Shown here piece after piece: positions 39,510-47,700 of a DNA stretch of 64,000 bases. The notes beneath the pieces are model-generated. The model searched no databases. It was not told where the DNA came from and worked only from the letters and a program-made list of their open reading frames with translations. Each line of letters opens with the position of its first letter. The first letter of the stretch is position 1. Position numbers and translations under genes: made by a program. This DNA comes from Lachnospiraceae bacterium (GTDB lineage Bacteria; Bacillota; Clostridia; Lachnospirales; Lachnospiraceae). The stretch covers positions 27,599-91,598 of the forward strand of contig JAGAQG010000053.1 in NCBI GenBank assembly GCA_017622875.1, read 5' to 3'.

Positions 39510-40688
39510 ATGAACGAAATTCAGTTAAAATATGGATGTAACCCAAATCAGAAACCTTCAAGAATCTTCATGGAAGATGGTTCTGATTTACCAGTAAAAG
39601 TTTTAAGCGGAAAACCAGGATATATTAACTTCTTAGATGCTTTCAATGGCTGGCAGTTAGTAAAAGAATTAAAGGAAGCTACAGGACTTCCAGCAGCAAC
39701 TTCTTTCAAGCATGTATCTCCAGCAGGTGCAGCAGTAGGTCTTCCATTAGATGAAACATTAGCAAAAATCTACTGGGTAGATGACCTTGGTGAATTATCT
39801 CCGCTTGCATGTGCATACGCAAGAGCAAGAGGTGCTGACAGAATGTCTTCTTTCGGTGATTTCATTGCATTATCAGATGTTTGTGACGCTGATACAGCAA
39901 GACTGATCAAGAGAGAAGTATCTGACGGTGTCATCGCTCCAGGATACACAGAAGAGGCTCTTGAAATCTTAGCATTAAAGAAAAAAGGAAATTACAATGT
40001 AATCCAGATTGATCCTGATTATGTACCAGCAGAACTTGAAAGAAAACAGGTTTACGGTATCACATTTGAACAGGGAAGAAATGAACTGGATATCAACGGG
40101 GACTTACTTTCTAACGTTGTTACAGAAAACAAAGATATCCCGGAAGAAGCATTGATCGACCTTAAGATTTCTCTGATCACATTAAAATATACACAGTCAA
40201 ACTCTGTTTGCTATGTAAAAGGCGGACAGGCAATCGGTATCGGTGCAGGACAGCAGTCACGTGTACATTGTACAAGACTTGCAGGCCAGAAAGCTGATAA
40301 CTGGTATTTACGTCAGGCTCCACAGGTACTTGGATTACAGTTCCTTGATACACTCGGACGTGCAGAAAGAGATAATGCAATCGATGTTTATATCGGTGAT
40401 GAATACGAAGATGTATTAGCTGAAGGCGAATGGCAGAAACGCTTCAAGGTAAAACCTGAAGTATTTACAAGAGAAGAAAAGAGAGCATGGTTAGATGGAA
40501 ACACAAATGTAACTTTAGGCTCAGATGCATTCTTCCCATTCCCGGATAACATTGAAAGAGCTAAAAAGAGCGGCGTTAAATATATCGCTCAGCCAGGCGG
40601 ATCTGTAAGAGATGACCTTGTAATCGAATGCTGTAATAAATATGGCATGGCTATGGCATTTACAGGAATCCGTTTATTCCACCACTAA
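39510..40688 (+). CDS. purH: AICAR transformylase, stand-alone PurH C-terminal domain
   Basis: A 392-aa protein matching only the AICAR transformylase half of PurH; the cyclohydrolase domain is absent and is supplied by the upstream PurO. Conserved elements are L-K-Y-G-C-N-P-N-Q near residue 7, F-K-H-V-S-P-A-G-A-A near residue 66, and G-Q-Q-S-R-V-H-C-T near residue 246. It transfers formyl from 10-formyl-THF to AICAR. The pair is governed by the ZTP riboswitch, and a terminator follows at about 40736. Confidence 0.92.
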   Translation: MNEIQLKYGCNPNQKPSRIFMEDGSDLPVKVLSGKPGYINFLDAFNGWQLVKELKEATGLPAATSFKHVSPAGAAVGLPLDETLAKIYWVDDLGELSPLACAYARARGADRMSSFGDFIALSDVCDADTARLIKREVSDGVIAPGYTEEALEILALKKKGNYNVIQIDPDYVPAELERKQVYGITFEQGRNELDINGDLLSNVVTENKDIPEEALIDLKISLITLKYTQSNSVCYVKGGQAIGIGAGQQSRVHCTRLAGQKADNWYLRQAPQVLGLQFLDTLGRAERDNAIDVYIGDEYEDVLAEGEWQKRFKVKPEVFTREEKRAWLDGNTNVTLGSDAFFPFPDNIERAKKSGVKYIAQPGGSVRDDLVIECCNKYGMAMAFTGIRLFHH

Positions 40689-40735
40689 TTCATGGAAATA
40701 ACTCTATTGTGAGTTTTGAGAATTTCATAAGTGAG

Positions 40736-40770
40736 AGAGGGACAAGTGTTGTGACTTGTCCCTCTTTTAT
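40736..40770 (+). terminator. Terminator of purO-purH
   Basis: GGGACAAGT (40739-40747) pairs with ACTTGTCCC (40754-40762) and the stem extends outward through a bulge. TTTT and further T-rich bases follow. Confidence 0.85.
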
Positions 40771-40800
40771 TTTTTGATGATCAGATAGAATGTTGTTTAA

Positions 40801-40820
40801 CTGTTCATGGCTGTTCATGG
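40801..40820 (+). repeat. Tandem 10-bp direct repeat
   Basis: CTGTTCATGG occurs twice in immediate succession. It lies about 25 bp upstream of a TATAAT (40845-40850) in front of the DUF4143 ATPase gene. Confidence 0.6.
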
Positions 40821-40875
40821 GAAATAGATTCGTCAGAAAAAGTGTATAATATAAAGCAAAGAAAGGAGTAAGCGC

Positions 40876-42165
40876 ATGGAAAGAGATTTGATGGAACAGT
40901 TGATATATTGGAAAAATAAAAAAAATCGCAAACCATTAATTTTAAAAGGTGCCAGACAGGTTGGGAAAACCTGGATTATGAAAGAATTCGGAAAAATATA
41001 TTATAAATATACTGCATATATAAATTTTGATAATAACGAACGTATGACCGAAATATTTCAGTCCGATTATGACATTGAGCGAATTTTAATGGCTATTAAT
41101 ATTGAAACAGGTGTAAAGCTTATTCCAAGCGAAACATTGATTATTTTTGATGAAATACAGGAAGCACCAAGAGCACTTGCGTCACTTAAATATTTTTATG
41201 AAAATGCACCCGAATATTCAATCATTGCTGCCGGTTCATTGTTGGGAGTGGCAATTCATAAAGGAGTTTCTTTTCCGGTTGGAAAAGTAGATTCTCTGGA
41301 ACTAAATCCGTTAAGCTATAAAGAATTTTTGAAGGCTGTTGGAGAGGATGGATTATGCAAATTACTTCAAAGTAAAAATTATTCCATGATTTCATCCTTC
41401 AAAAATAAATACATCGAATGGTTAAAAAAATATTATTATATAGGAGGAATGCCTGAAGTTGTCAGTTCTTTTGTAGAAAATAAGGATTTTTATGAAGTAA
41501 GATATTTACAAAAACAAATCATTGATATGTATGAAGACGATTTTAGCAAACATACATCTGAAAATGAACTTCCAAGAATCCGAATGGTGTGGAATTCTAT
41601 ACCAATGCAGTTAGCTAAAGAGAACAAAAAATTTTTCTTTGGTAAAATCAAAGAAGGTGCCAGAGCAAAAGATTTTGAAATCGCAATAGAATGGTTATTA
41701 GATTGCGGATTAATAAAAAAAGTATACAAAGTAAATAAACCTTTTATGCCATTAAAGGCATATATGGATTTTTCATCTTTTAAATTATATTTACTGGATA
41801 TTGGATTATTGGGTGCACTGAGTGATTTGGATGCAAAGACTATATTAGAAGGTAATTCCATTTTTACGGAATTTAAAGGAGCCTTAACCGAGCAATATGT
41901 TTTGCAGCAATTATTGGCTGATACTTCTTACAAACCTTATTATTTTACTGAAAGTAAATCTGAGGGAGAAATTGATTTCATCATTCAAAAAGGAAGTCAA
42001 ATTGTTCCAATTGAAGTAAAGGCAGAAGAAAATTTAAAAGCAAAAAGCTTAAAGGTATATTGTGAAAAATATCAGCCAGCTGAGGCAATTCGAACTTCTA
42101 TGTCAGATTACCGAGAGCAGTCATGGCTTACAAATATACCGTTATATTGCATATCAAATATATAA
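40876..42165 (+). CDS. AAA ATPase with DUF4143 domain
   Basis: A 429-aa protein with a P-loop G-A-R-Q-V-G-K-T near residue 25 and Walker B I-I-F-D-E-I-Q near residue 92. A C-terminal DUF4143 domain follows from about residue 200, ending in a PD-(D/E)xK-like segment (E-I-D-F-I-I near residue 370, then E-V-K-A). These ATPases are common and variable in Clostridia; no function is established. The gene is AT-richer than its neighbours, suggesting recent transfer. It precedes rsmH by 12 nt. Confidence 0.85.
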   Translation: MERDLMEQLIYWKNKKNRKPLILKGARQVGKTWIMKEFGKIYYKYTAYINFDNNERMTEIFQSDYDIERILMAINIETGVKLIPSETLIIFDEIQEAPRALASLKYFYENAPEYSIIAAGSLLGVAIHKGVSFPVGKVDSLELNPLSYKEFLKAVGEDGLCKLLQSKNYSMISSFKNKYIEWLKKYYYIGGMPEVVSSFVENKDFYEVRYLQKQIIDMYEDDFSKHTSENELPRIRMVWNSIPMQLAKENKKFFFGKIKEGARAKDFEIAIEWLLDCGLIKKVYKVNKPFMPLKAYMDFSSFKLYLLDIGLLGALSDLDAKTILEGNSIFTEFKGALTEQYVLQQLLADTSYKPYYFTESKSEGEIDFIIQKGSQIVPIEVKAEENLKAKSLKVYCEKYQPAEAIRTSMSDYREQSWLTNIPLYCISNI

Positions 42166-42177
42166 ATGGAGAAACCT

Positions 42178-43233
42178 ATGGAAAATAATCATGAAGTAAA
42201 ACACGTACGACGTGTACGATATAAAGGAACTCACCCAAAGAAATTCAGCGAGAAATATAAAGAACAGAATCCGGAAAAATATGCTGACACCATTGAAAAG
42301 GTCATCAGCAAGGGAAGTACCCCTGCGGGAATGCATATTTCCATTATGGTTCAGGAAATCCTTGATTTCTTGCAGATCAAACCGGGACAAAAGGGTCTGG
42401 ACGCAACGTTGGGCTATGGCGGACATTCTACAGAAATGCTGAAATGTTTACAGGGCGAGGGTCATCTGTATGCTCTGGATGTTGATCCGATTGAAATTGT
42501 AAAAACGAAAGAACGTCTGGCAGCCAGAGGATTCGGCCCGGAGATTCTGACGATTAAACAGATCAATTTTGCCAATATTGATGAAGTAGCTGCAGAAGCA
42601 GGAAAATTCGATTTCATTCTGGCGGATCTGGGTGTTTCTTCCATGCAGATTGATAATCCGGAACGAGGATTTACCTATAAAGCAGAAGGACCATTAGATC
42701 TTCGATTAAATCCTGAAAAAGGAGAATCTGCCGCAGAACGTCTGGCACACATGGATTATGAAGAAATCGTTGGAATGCTGGTTGAAAATTCTGATGAGCC
42801 TTATGCAGAAGAAATTGCTGACGAGATCATGAAACAGAAGAGACGTGGAGGGATTAAAACGACCACAGATTTACGTGAAGTTATCGAACGCGCATTAAAG
42901 TTTCTTCCTGCAAAAGAGCAGAAAGAGGGCGTGAAAAAGGCCTGTGCAAGAACCTTCCAGGCACTGCGTATCGATGTAAACAGCGAATTTGAAGTGTTGT
43001 ACAGCTTCCTTGAGAAGCTTCCTGACGTTATGGCTCCAGGCGGACGAGCAGCGATTTTAACTTTCCATTCTGGCGAAGACCGACTGGTCAAAAAAGCGTT
43101 TAAGGATTGTCAGAAGACTGGTATTTTCAGTGAGGTTTCTAAAGATGTCATCAGACCATCCGCAGAAGAATGCAGCCGCAATCCAAGAGCCAAATCTACA
43201 AAAATGAGATGGGCCATCAGAGCAGAAGAATAG
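42178..43233 (+). CDS. rsmH: RsmH-like 16S rRNA (cytosine1402-N4)-methyltransferase with N-terminal extension
   Basis: A 351-aa RsmH-family methyltransferase. A basic extension of about 60 residues precedes the catalytic domain, which has D-A-T-L-G-Y-G-G-H-S near residue 77, A-D-L-G-V-S-S-M-Q near residue 143, and A-C-A-R-T-F-Q-A-L-R-I-D-V-N near residue 258. The usual RsmH starts about 15 residues before the D-x-T-x-G motif and lies in the dcw cluster, which is absent here. ATG 42178 has GGAG 6 nt upstream, preferred over 42166. This is probably a second copy. Confidence 0.85.
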   Translation: MENNHEVKHVRRVRYKGTHPKKFSEKYKEQNPEKYADTIEKVISKGSTPAGMHISIMVQEILDFLQIKPGQKGLDATLGYGGHSTEMLKCLQGEGHLYALDVDPIEIVKTKERLAARGFGPEILTIKQINFANIDEVAAEAGKFDFILADLGVSSMQIDNPERGFTYKAEGPLDLRLNPEKGESAAERLAHMDYEEIVGMLVENSDEPYAEEIADEIMKQKRRGGIKTTTDLREVIERALKFLPAKEQKEGVKKACARTFQALRIDVNSEFEVLYSFLEKLPDVMAPGGRAAILTFHSGEDRLVKKAFKDCQKTGIFSEVSKDVIRPSAEECSRNPRAKSTKMRWAIRAEE

Positions 43234-43241
43234 GAGTTTTT

Positions 43242-43538
43242 ATGAAAGTATTTTATAATGATTTTTCAGATTTAAATGAGTTACCTACAGAGGTAAAGGA
43301 ATTGATCGTTACCGGGCAGACGCTGATTGATGATGCTATCAAAACGATGGAGGATAGGAACTGTAATTTTGACTTAACTTCAAAGAAACAGTTAAAAGGA
43401 GACTGCAGAAAAGTAGAAAAATGTATTAAGGATATTTCTAACGGAAAAGTTACAGAAAAGACAATCAAAGCATTGAAAGATTCGGTGGTTTGCCTCCGTA
43501 CTTCCTATACAGGCCTTGTAGCATTTTTTACAAGATAA
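43242..43538 (+). CDS. Small protein of unknown function
   Basis: A 98-aa protein beginning M-K-V-F-Y-N-D-F-S-D-L with two predicted helices and two or three cysteines (C near residues 44 and 61). No family is recognised. ATG 43242 has TAGGAG 6 nt upstream and is 8 bp after rsmH, so it is likely cotranscribed with it. The hairpin at 43554 ends the unit. Confidence 0.65.
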   Translation: MKVFYNDFSDLNELPTEVKELIVTGQTLIDDAIKTMEDRNCNFDLTSKKQLKGDCRKVEKCIKDISNGKVTEKTIKALKDSVVCLRTSYTGLVAFFTR

Positions 43539-43553
43539 TCTGCATGATAAAAA

Positions 43554-43588
43554 AGCTGGAGTTACAGATGATTTTCTGTTCTCCAGCT
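43554..43588. terminator. Terminator, strongest for the minus-strand recombinase
   Basis: AGCTGGAG (43554-43561) pairs with CTCCAGCT (43581-43588), with an inner ACAG/CTGT. On the minus strand it is followed by TTTTTT, and on the plus strand by ATTATTAT, so it mainly serves the recombinase gene. Confidence 0.75.
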
Positions 43589-43626
43589 ATTATTATGTCT
43601 TTGACAGTCAACATAAATAACTTATG

Positions 43627-44694
43627 TCAATCTTCTCTTAATTTTACATATTTTGCAGCACTTCGACGTCTTTCATCCCCAACACTTGCATAGTGCTTAC
43701 GGGTCGTATTTACATCCTTATGTCCCAATACATCTGCTACCAGATAAATATCACCTGTTTCCTGATAAAGTGCAGTACCATAGGTGCTTCGAAGCTTATG
43801 AGGAGTGATCTTCTTTAAAGGAGTTACCTGTTTTGCGTATTTCTTCACCAGATTTTCCACCGCACGAATTCCGATACGTTTGCGCTGCGTAGAATAGAAG
43901 AGTGCATGTTCATGGCCTGCAATTGGTGTGACTGATTTTCTGTCTCCTTCGATATAATCTGAGAGCGCCTTTGCAACCTCGTCTCCAAAATAGACGATCA
44001 TTTCTGATCCACCTTTTCGAACGACTTTAATTCCATAATTCTTAAAGTCAACATCCTCAACATCCAGACCAACACATTCAGAAACTCGGATTCCGGTGCC
44101 AAGAAGTAAAGTTACGATTGCAAGATCACGCTGCTTTGTTTTTTCATAATAAACCTTTTGCTGGCCTGTTAAATTGGCCCCGCCTTTTTCAATAAGATCC
44201 AGAAGCTGCGCAGTTTCATCTGCTTCTAAGCGGATAATTGCTTTATCGTGAAGCTTCGGCATATCTACCAGAAGGGTCGGATTTGTCTTGATCATTTCTC
44301 TTTTATAGTAGTAGAGATAAAAGCTTCGAAGAGCAGACATCTTACGTTTCAGACCACGTTCTCCATTGGTCACATAATTGTCATTTTCATCAGAATATAC
44401 CTTTAAATATTCCATATATTCTTCAATATCTACCGCCTGCAGTTCATCTAAATCGGTTACCTTAAAATCATCCGGTTTATAGTTTTTATAGACCGGATTT
44501 TCGTCTGTTAAAAAACGAAAAAATACGATCAGGTCATAGGCATAAGAGATTCTCGTTTTTGTACTTGTGGTAGGTTCAATGGCACGAAAATAATCCTTTG
44601 CGAATGCTGGAAGGCGTTTTAAGAGCTGGCGCAGCTTCAATGTATTATCAACGGTCAACTGTTCATGATAGGTCGTTCGTTTTTCCTGTTCCAT
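43627..44694 (-). CDS. Tyrosine-type site-specific recombinase
   Basis: A 355-aa tyrosine recombinase with an N-terminal SAM-like domain (about 30-150) and a catalytic domain. The catalytic Arg is in G-T-G-I-R-V-S-E near residue 200, the H-x-x-R box is H-K-L-R-S-T-Y near residue 295, and G-H-K-D-V-N-T-T-R-K-H-Y near residues 320-331 carries the second His and the Tyr nucleophile. No other element genes are adjacent, so it may be a chromosome-level Xer-like enzyme. ATG 44694 has GGAGAAACCT upstream; a promoter at 44751-44779 rules out a longer N-terminus. Confidence 0.82.
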   Translation of the reverse strand: MEQEKRTTYHEQLTVDNTLKLRQLLKRLPAFAKDYFRAIEPTTSTKTRISYAYDLIVFFRFLTDENPVYKNYKPDDFKVTDLDELQAVDIEEYMEYLKVYSDENDNYVTNGERGLKRKMSALRSFYLYYYKREMIKTNPTLLVDMPKLHDKAIIRLEADETAQLLDLIEKGGANLTGQQKVYYEKTKQRDLAIVTLLLGTGIRVSECVGLDVEDVDFKNYGIKVVRKGGSEMIVYFGDEVAKALSDYIEGDRKSVTPIAGHEHALFYSTQRKRIGIRAVENLVKKYAKQVTPLKKITPHKLRSTYGTALYQETGDIYLVADVLGHKDVNTTRKHYASVGDERRRSAAKYVKLRED

Positions 44695-44750
44695 AGGTTT
44701 CTCCTGTATAAATATCTCCCTGAAATATTCCGGGAGCTCTGTCTTTTCAT

Positions 44751-44779
44751 AGTATAACTTTTTTCTTCGAAGTTTGCAA
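44751..44779 (-). promoter_or_regulatory. Minus-strand promoter of the recombinase gene
   Basis: On the minus strand TTGCAA (44779-44774), a 17-bp spacer and TATACT (44756-44751). The -35 hexamer is itself palindromic and is shared with the plus-strand promoter. Confidence 0.7.
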
Positions 44780-44802
44780 ATTCCATGTAAAAGTGTTAGC
44801 AT
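44774..44802 (+). promoter_or_regulatory. Plus-strand promoter of the GNAT-AzlC gene
   Basis: TTGCAA (44774-44779), a 17-bp spacer and TAGCAT (44797-44802). The transcript would start near 44809, leaving about 25 nt before ATG 44834. Confidence 0.6.
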
Positions 44803-44833
44803 AAGAAATAGTATGGAGTGAAGAGGAAGTATT

Positions 44834-46090
44834 ATGAAAATCATTAAAGCAACTGATGAAAAACGATTAAAAATAATTGAAGAATTATACTTGCGTGCCT
44901 TTCCTCTGGCAGAGAGAAAACCGTTTCAAATGATGGTAAAAAAGCAGTCTGAGGGCACCATGGAGATTCTTTCTATTGAGGAAGAAAACAGCTTTTTAGG
45001 GCTTGCAATCTTTGCATATGACAAAGACATTGCCCTGTTAGATTATTTTGCGATTTCAGACGAATTAAGAGGTCAGGGAGTGGGTTCCCGTGCCATTAAA
45101 GCACTGCAGAAGATTTATTCCGGAAAACGTTTTGTTCTTGAAATCGAAACCACAAAAAAACCTTACAAAGATTTGGAAATGAGACAGCACAGGAAGGCCT
45201 TTTATCTTAGAAATGGTCTTCATACCATGGATTTTGACGTAAATCTGTTTGGTGTGGAAATGGAAATTCTCTCAAATGCTGATCATTTAAATTATGAGGA
45301 GTATCTGGACGTCTATAAAAATGCCTGCGGATTGAAATATGCTGACAAGATTCATTTGATCAAACAGGTGGAATCTGTAGAAAAGGGAATTACGAAAAAT
45401 CTGATAAAGACCGCATTTATCAAATCTTTACCTGTTATGGCAGGATATATCGTCTTAGGGATTGGATTTGGTATTTTGCTTAAAAAGGCCGGCTATGGTC
45501 TGTTCTGGGCATTTCTTATGAGTTTTTCTATTTATGCTGGTTCCATGCAGTATGTAACTGTATCGCTTTTGACCTCTGGGGCGTCCCTGATTTCAGCAGC
45601 GCTGACCGCATTGATGGTAAATGCAAGACATTTATTTTACGGTATCTCAATGATTGATAAATACAAAGATGCTGGAAAGAAAGAGCCTTATCTGATTTTT
45701 GCACTGACGGATGAGACCTATTCTCTGCTTTGTGCGGATGATTATCCGGAAGGAGAAGACAAGCACTGGTACAGCTTCTTTGTTTCTCTGTTCGATCAAT
45801 GTTACTGGATTACAGGAAGTTTGATTGGAAGCATCCTCGGCTCTGTGATCACATTTAATACTGCGGGCATTGATTTTTCCATGACAGCGCTGTTCGTCAC
45901 TGTATTTGTGGAACAGTGGCTGACCACAAAAAATCATTTACCGGCAATTGCGGGACTTTTATGCTCCATTGGATGTCTGCTGATTTTTGGAGCGGATAAT
46001 TTCCTGATTCCAACGATGATTGCTATCACGATTGTTCTGTCTCTTTGCAAAAATGTGATGGACACTGAAGGAGGTGCAGAAAATGAGTAA
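44834..46090 (+). CDS. azlC: GNAT acetyltransferase-AzlC fusion
   Basis: A 418-aa fusion. Residues 1 to about 160 form a GNAT domain with the acetyl-CoA loop R-G-Q-G-V-G-S-R-A near residue 78. Residues about 190-415 form AzlC, a membrane component of AzlCD branched-chain amino acid exporters: T-A-F-I-K-S-L-P-V-M-A-G-Y near residue 197, S-I-Y-A-G-S-M-Q near residue 233, and N-A-R-H-L near residue 260. The frame is open throughout with no internal stop. AzlD follows with an 8-nt overlap. AzlC usually starts at its first helix, so the domain join is unusual. Confidence 0.85.
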   Translation: MKIIKATDEKRLKIIEELYLRAFPLAERKPFQMMVKKQSEGTMEILSIEEENSFLGLAIFAYDKDIALLDYFAISDELRGQGVGSRAIKALQKIYSGKRFVLEIETTKKPYKDLEMRQHRKAFYLRNGLHTMDFDVNLFGVEMEILSNADHLNYEEYLDVYKNACGLKYADKIHLIKQVESVEKGITKNLIKTAFIKSLPVMAGYIVLGIGFGILLKKAGYGLFWAFLMSFSIYAGSMQYVTVSLLTSGASLISAALTALMVNARHLFYGISMIDKYKDAGKKEPYLIFALTDETYSLLCADDYPEGEDKHWYSFFVSLFDQCYWITGSLIGSILGSVITFNTAGIDFSMTALFVTVFVEQWLTTKNHLPAIAGLLCSIGCLLIFGADNFLIPTMIAITIVLSLCKNVMDTEGGAENE

Positions 46091-46412
46091 CGCTTTGTAT
46101 TCATTGACAATGATTCTAATCATCGCTTTGGTAACTATGGCACTTCGTTTTATTCCATTCTTTATTTTTAGTGGAGACAGACCAGTACCAAAGTTTGTAA
46201 CATATCTTGGCAGAGTTCTGCCATATTCTATTATGGCAATGCTTGTAGTTTACTGCCTGAAGAGTATTTCTTTTGTGAAAGCCCCATTTGGGCTCCCTGA
46301 GCTGATTTCTGTGGCGTTGGTGGCAGTTCTTCACGTATGGAAAAGAAACACCTTATTTAGTATCATTTGCGGCACTGTATGTTATATGGTGCTGATTCAG
46401 TTCATTTTTTAA
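46083..46412 (+). CDS. azlD: AzlD family branched-chain amino acid transport subunit
   Basis: A 109-aa membrane protein with four predicted helices. R-F-I-P-F near residue 21 and Y-L-G-R-V-L-P-Y-S-I-M-A-M-L near residue 42 are AzlD hallmarks. It is the partner of AzlC in export of branched-chain amino acids and some analogues. ATG 46083 overlaps the azlC stop by 8 nt; frame 46074 has no better site. Confidence 0.88.
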   Translation: MSNALYSLTMILIIALVTMALRFIPFFIFSGDRPVPKFVTYLGRVLPYSIMAMLVVYCLKSISFVKAPFGLPELISVALVAVLHVWKRNTLFSIICGTVCYMVLIQFIF

Positions 46413-46430
46413 TATATTGGAGGTTTTAAC

Positions 46431-47051
46431 ATGAAAGTATTATTGATCAACGGAAGCCCTCACGCAAAGGGAAGCACTTTTACAGCATTAAATGAGGTCG
46501 CTGTGACTTTAGAAAAAGAAGGGATTGAAACAGAAATCGTACATGTTGGAAATAAAGCCATCAGAGGATGTATTGCATGTGCAAAATGCCGCGAGATCGG
46601 TCACTGCGTATTTGACGACGAAGTCAATGAAGTGGCTGAAAAATTTGCTGAAGCAGACGGAATTGTAGTCGGTTCGCCTGTATATTATGCATCTGCAAAC
46701 GGAACGCTTGTATCATTCCTTGACAGATTGTTCTACAGCAGCGGAAAAATTAATAAAACAATGAAAGTAGGCGCGGCAGTGGTGTCCGCACGCCGCGGTG
46801 GAAATACTGCTACTTTTGATGAATTAAATAAATATTTTACGATCTCCGGTATGCCTGTGGCTTCCAGCCAGTATTGGAATCAGGTTCATGGAAATTGTGC
46901 AGAAGACGCAATGCAGGACGCAGAAGGGTTACAGACCATGAGAACCCTTGGAAGAAATATGGCGTTCCTTATTAAGAGCATCGCCCTTGGAAAAGAAAAA
47001 TTCGGACTTCCAGAGACAGAAACAAAAGTTGCAACAAACTTTATCAGATAA
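46431..47051 (+). CDS. Flavodoxin-like NAD(P)H-dependent FMN reductase
   Basis: A 206-aa flavodoxin-fold oxidoreductase. I-N-G-S-P-H-A-K-G-S-T near residue 6 is the FMN-phosphate loop, G-S-P-V-Y-Y-A near residue 81 is the second, and C-I-A-C-A-K-C near residue 47 is a cysteine motif common in the iron-sulfur flavoprotein-like group. Substrate is unknown. It follows azlD by 18 bp behind TTGGAGGT and is followed by a GNAT gene 10 bp later. Confidence 0.85.
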   Translation: MKVLLINGSPHAKGSTFTALNEVAVTLEKEGIETEIVHVGNKAIRGCIACAKCREIGHCVFDDEVNEVAEKFAEADGIVVGSPVYYASANGTLVSFLDRLFYSSGKINKTMKVGAAVVSARRGGNTATFDELNKYFTISGMPVASSQYWNQVHGNCAEDAMQDAEGLQTMRTLGRNMAFLIKSIALGKEKFGLPETETKVATNFIR

Positions 47052-47061
47052 GAGGCGCATT

Positions 47062-47634
47062 ATGAGTAATGTAACGATTCGTATGGCTGTTCCAGAGGAC
47101 GCAGAGAAGCTTTTAAAGATTTACGCGCCCTTCGTGACTGATACAGCAATTTCTTTTGAATATGAGGTTCCATCAGTGGAGGAATTCCGAAGCCGCATCA
47201 TTTCCAAGCTTGAGAAATTTCCTTATCTTGTTGCTGAGGTTGATGGAGAACCTGTTGGATATGCTTATGCATCTACATTTATTCCTCGTCCAGCTTATGA
47301 CTGGTCTGTGGAAGCAACCGTCTATATCAATGAAGAATATACCGGTATGGGAATCGGCAGAAAGCTTTATGACACATTAGAAGAGCTGCTAACCCGGCAA
47401 AATGTTTACAATATCAATGCCTGTATCGCTTATGTGGATCACGAGGACCCTTATGTGACGAACCGCAGTATGGAGTTCCATGAGCATATGGGATACCGTC
47501 TGATCGGAAAATTTACCAACAGCGGATATAAATTTGGCCGTTGGTACGATATGATCTGGATGGAAAAGATTTTAAGACCTCACCCGGAAACACCAGAAAA
47601 AGTTATTTTCAGAAATGAGATGGAAAAGGAATAG
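47062..47634 (+). CDS. GNAT N-acetyltransferase, phosphinothricin acetyltransferase-like
   Basis: A 190-aa GNAT. The N-terminal I-R-M-A-V-P-E-D-A-E-K-L-L-K-I-Y-A-P and T-A-I-S-F-E-Y-E-V-P elements and the acetyl-CoA loop near residue 98 (Y-T-G-M-G-I-G-R-K-L) resemble Pat/YncA-type N-acetyltransferases. These acetylate amino compounds such as methionine derivatives or phosphinothricin. ATG 47062 (M-S-N-V-T-I-R) follows AGAGG; the longer frame runs back into the flavodoxin gene. Confidence 0.82.
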   Translation: MSNVTIRMAVPEDAEKLLKIYAPFVTDTAISFEYEVPSVEEFRSRIISKLEKFPYLVAEVDGEPVGYAYASTFIPRPAYDWSVEATVYINEEYTGMGIGRKLYDTLEELLTRQNVYNINACIAYVDHEDPYVTNRSMEFHEHMGYRLIGKFTNSGYKFGRWYDMIWMEKILRPHPETPEKVIFRNEMEKE

Positions 47635-47700
47635 ATTATGGAAATAAAAAGATTAATTTCCAATTGTATCAAATAAATAGTTTATAAAGGGGAAGAAACT

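Noticed and set aside
40801-40820. Tandem 10-bp repeat as a CRISPR fragment
   Set aside because: Only two copies, no spacer, and no cas genes.
40876-42165. DUF4143 ATPase as an antiphage defence gene
   Set aside because: The domain is widespread and no other defence gene is adjacent. There is no sequence basis for a defence role.
43627-44694. Tyrosine recombinase as the marker of an integrated element
   Set aside because: No relaxase, excisionase, repeats or att-like sites are nearby, and flanking genes look chromosomal. I kept it as a stand-alone recombinase.
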